In this document: positions 5,894 to 6,825 of the stretch, one piece after another | Layout of the letters: each line of letters starts with the position of its first letter | How positions within the stretch are numbered: the first letter of the stretch is position 1 | Assembly: GCA_904502115.1 (NCBI GenBank) | Contig: CAJGDW010000084.1 | Location: forward strand, 1 to 6,825 | Direction of reading: 5' to 3' | DNA length: 6,825 nucleotides | From: Paludibacteraceae bacterium | GTDB taxonomy: Bacteria; Bacteroidota; Bacteroidia; Bacteroidales; Paludibacteraceae | Translations under genes and position numbers: made by a program | The notes under the pieces: generated by a model | What the model was told of the DNA's origin: nothing | Databases searched by the model: none | The model's input: only the letters and a program-made list of their open reading frames with translations

Positions 5894-6802
5894 ATGAAAA
5901 ACAAGTTAACCCTATTGGGACATTTTGCCTGCCTTATGGCGTATGCTATCTTTGGATTCAACATCATTGTATGCAAAGATTTAACCAGCGGTCAGTTGCT
6001 ATCGCCACTTACCATTTTTTGCCTTAGGGCCATGGGGGCAGGTGGTTTGTTTTGGTTGATATCGCTGTTTATGCCCAAAGAGAAAGTAGATAAAAAAGAT
6101 TATCTTAAAATATTTGCGGCATCGATGTTGGGATTCTTTGCTTGCCAGCTATCGTTTTTAGCAGGTATTCCATACATTACCCCCATGGATTGTTCCATTT
6201 TGGCATCGCTATCGCCTATCTATACCTTATTTATTGCCGCCATTGCCCTAAAAGAACCCATAACCTGGCAAAAAGCAGGGGGCGTTGTAGTTAGTTTCTT
6301 GGGCATTATTTACCTTATTATTACTAGCGTATCGGCCACAGGAGCGGCACAAACCACCCCCTTTGGCATTGTTATGCTTATTATTAATGCCCTTAGTTTT
6401 TCGCTTTACCTAGGTATTTTTAGGCCGCTTATTAGCAAATATTCGGTGGTAACGTTTATGAAATGGATATTTTTGTTTGCCTTTGCTGTATCGTTTCCTT
6501 TTTCGGCTACCGAAATTTTTAGCACCAGCTGGAGCACCTTTCCTAGCATTCAATTGGCCGAGCTAGGCTACTTAATTGTGGCAGCTACGTTTATTACCTA
6601 CACCCTTATTCCCTTTGGACAAAAACACATTCGCCCCACGCTGGTAAGCCTTTACAGCTATGTGCAACCCATTATAGCCATTGCCATTAGCATTTTTATT
6701 GGCATGGACACCCTAACTTGGCAAAAAGTACTAGCCGCTGCCATGGTCTTTGGCGGGGTAATTATTGTAAGCTACAGCAAAAGCAAGGCAGAAAGGCATT
6801 AA
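5894..6802 (+). CDS. EamA/DMT-superfamily permease (RhaT/YdcZ-like drug/metabolite transporter)
   Basis: This 302-residue inner-membrane protein has the typical length and layout of the ten-helix EamA transporters, made of two homologous five-helix halves. The first EamA repeat covers about residues 8-143: a first helix with AYAIFGFNIIVCK, then R45 in the second helix, and the block SPIYTLFIAAIALKEP followed by ITWQKAGGVVVSFLGI (107-138). The second repeat covers about 156-295 and repeats the pattern: SLYSYVQPIIAIAISIFIG (252-270), then LTWQKVLAAAMVFGGVIIVS (274-293). The matching WQK positions in both halves show the internal duplication. Such proteins export or import small metabolites such as amino acids; the substrate cannot be read from sequence. 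The start is supported by the -7 box just upstream and by the first helix beginning at once. The short basic tail (KSKAERH) ends 23 bases before the window edge, so no downstream operon partner can be judged. Confidence 0.92.
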   Translation: MKNKLTLLGHFACLMAYAIFGFNIIVCKDLTSGQLLSPLTIFCLRAMGAGGLFWLISLFMPKEKVDKKDYLKIFAASMLGFFACQLSFLAGIPYITPMDCSILASLSPIYTLFIAAIALKEPITWQKAGGVVVSFLGIIYLIITSVSATGAAQTTPFGIVMLIINALSFSLYLGIFRPLISKYSVVTFMKWIFLFAFAVSFPFSATEIFSTSWSTFPSIQLAELGYLIVAATFITYTLIPFGQKHIRPTLVSLYSYVQPIIAIAISIFIGMDTLTWQKVLAAAMVFGGVIIVSYSKSKAERH

Positions 6803-6825
6803 ACGGAATAAAAATAGCACTAGTC

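Noticed and set aside
1..6825. Search by eye for CRISPR arrays, tRNA or rRNA genes, insertion sequences, toxin-antitoxin or phage-defence genes.
   Set aside because: No regularly spaced repeats, cloverleaf or rRNA signatures, transposase motifs or defence domains were seen. All long frames are explained by the five genes listed.

Overview
The window comes from a member of the Bacteroidota, probably class Bacteroidia or a relative. The support is a type IX secretion system (T9SS) substrate with a gliding-motility-type (type B) C-terminal sorting domain, a PorP/SprF-family outer-membrane protein directly behind it, an ECF-type sigma factor of the form common in this phylum, and promoters of the Bacteroidota type (-33 TTTG, about 20 bases, -7 TAnnTTTG). 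Most starts lack a Shine-Dalgarno sequence, which is also typical of the phylum.

Layout. Positions 1-246 hold no gene that can be called. They contain two strong hairpin terminators (46-107 and 142-173) and a GC-rich palindrome (219-250) whose outer arm includes the stop codon of the next gene. Positions 247-4454 (minus strand) are a two-gene operon: a 1073-residue secreted multi-domain surface protein and, 11 bases later, a 324-residue PorP/SprF-like barrel. Positions 4455-4721 are a divergent regulatory region. Positions 4722-5303 (plus) encode the ECF sigma factor. A shared bidirectional terminator (5320-5348) separates it from a convergent gene (5369-5761, minus) for an unrecognised four-helix membrane protein. 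Positions 5762-5893 carry back-to-back consensus promoters, and 5894-6802 (plus) encodes an EamA/DMT-family permease.

How the genes fit together. Type B sorting-domain proteins generally need a cognate PorP/SprF paralogue for export and surface attachment, so the first two genes are best read as a substrate/partner pair, like SprB/SprF of Flavobacterium johnsoniae. The sigma factor is transcribed away from this pair across one control region. It could regulate the operon, but the sequence does not prove it. The small membrane protein and the permease look like independent single-gene units.

Nothing here is clearly a new system. The points most worth a second look are the full Shine-Dalgarno sequence before the porP-like gene in a phylum that rarely uses one, the palindrome over the -33 box of the sigma-factor promoter, and the repeat-like palindrome that supplies the stop codon of the porP-like gene.
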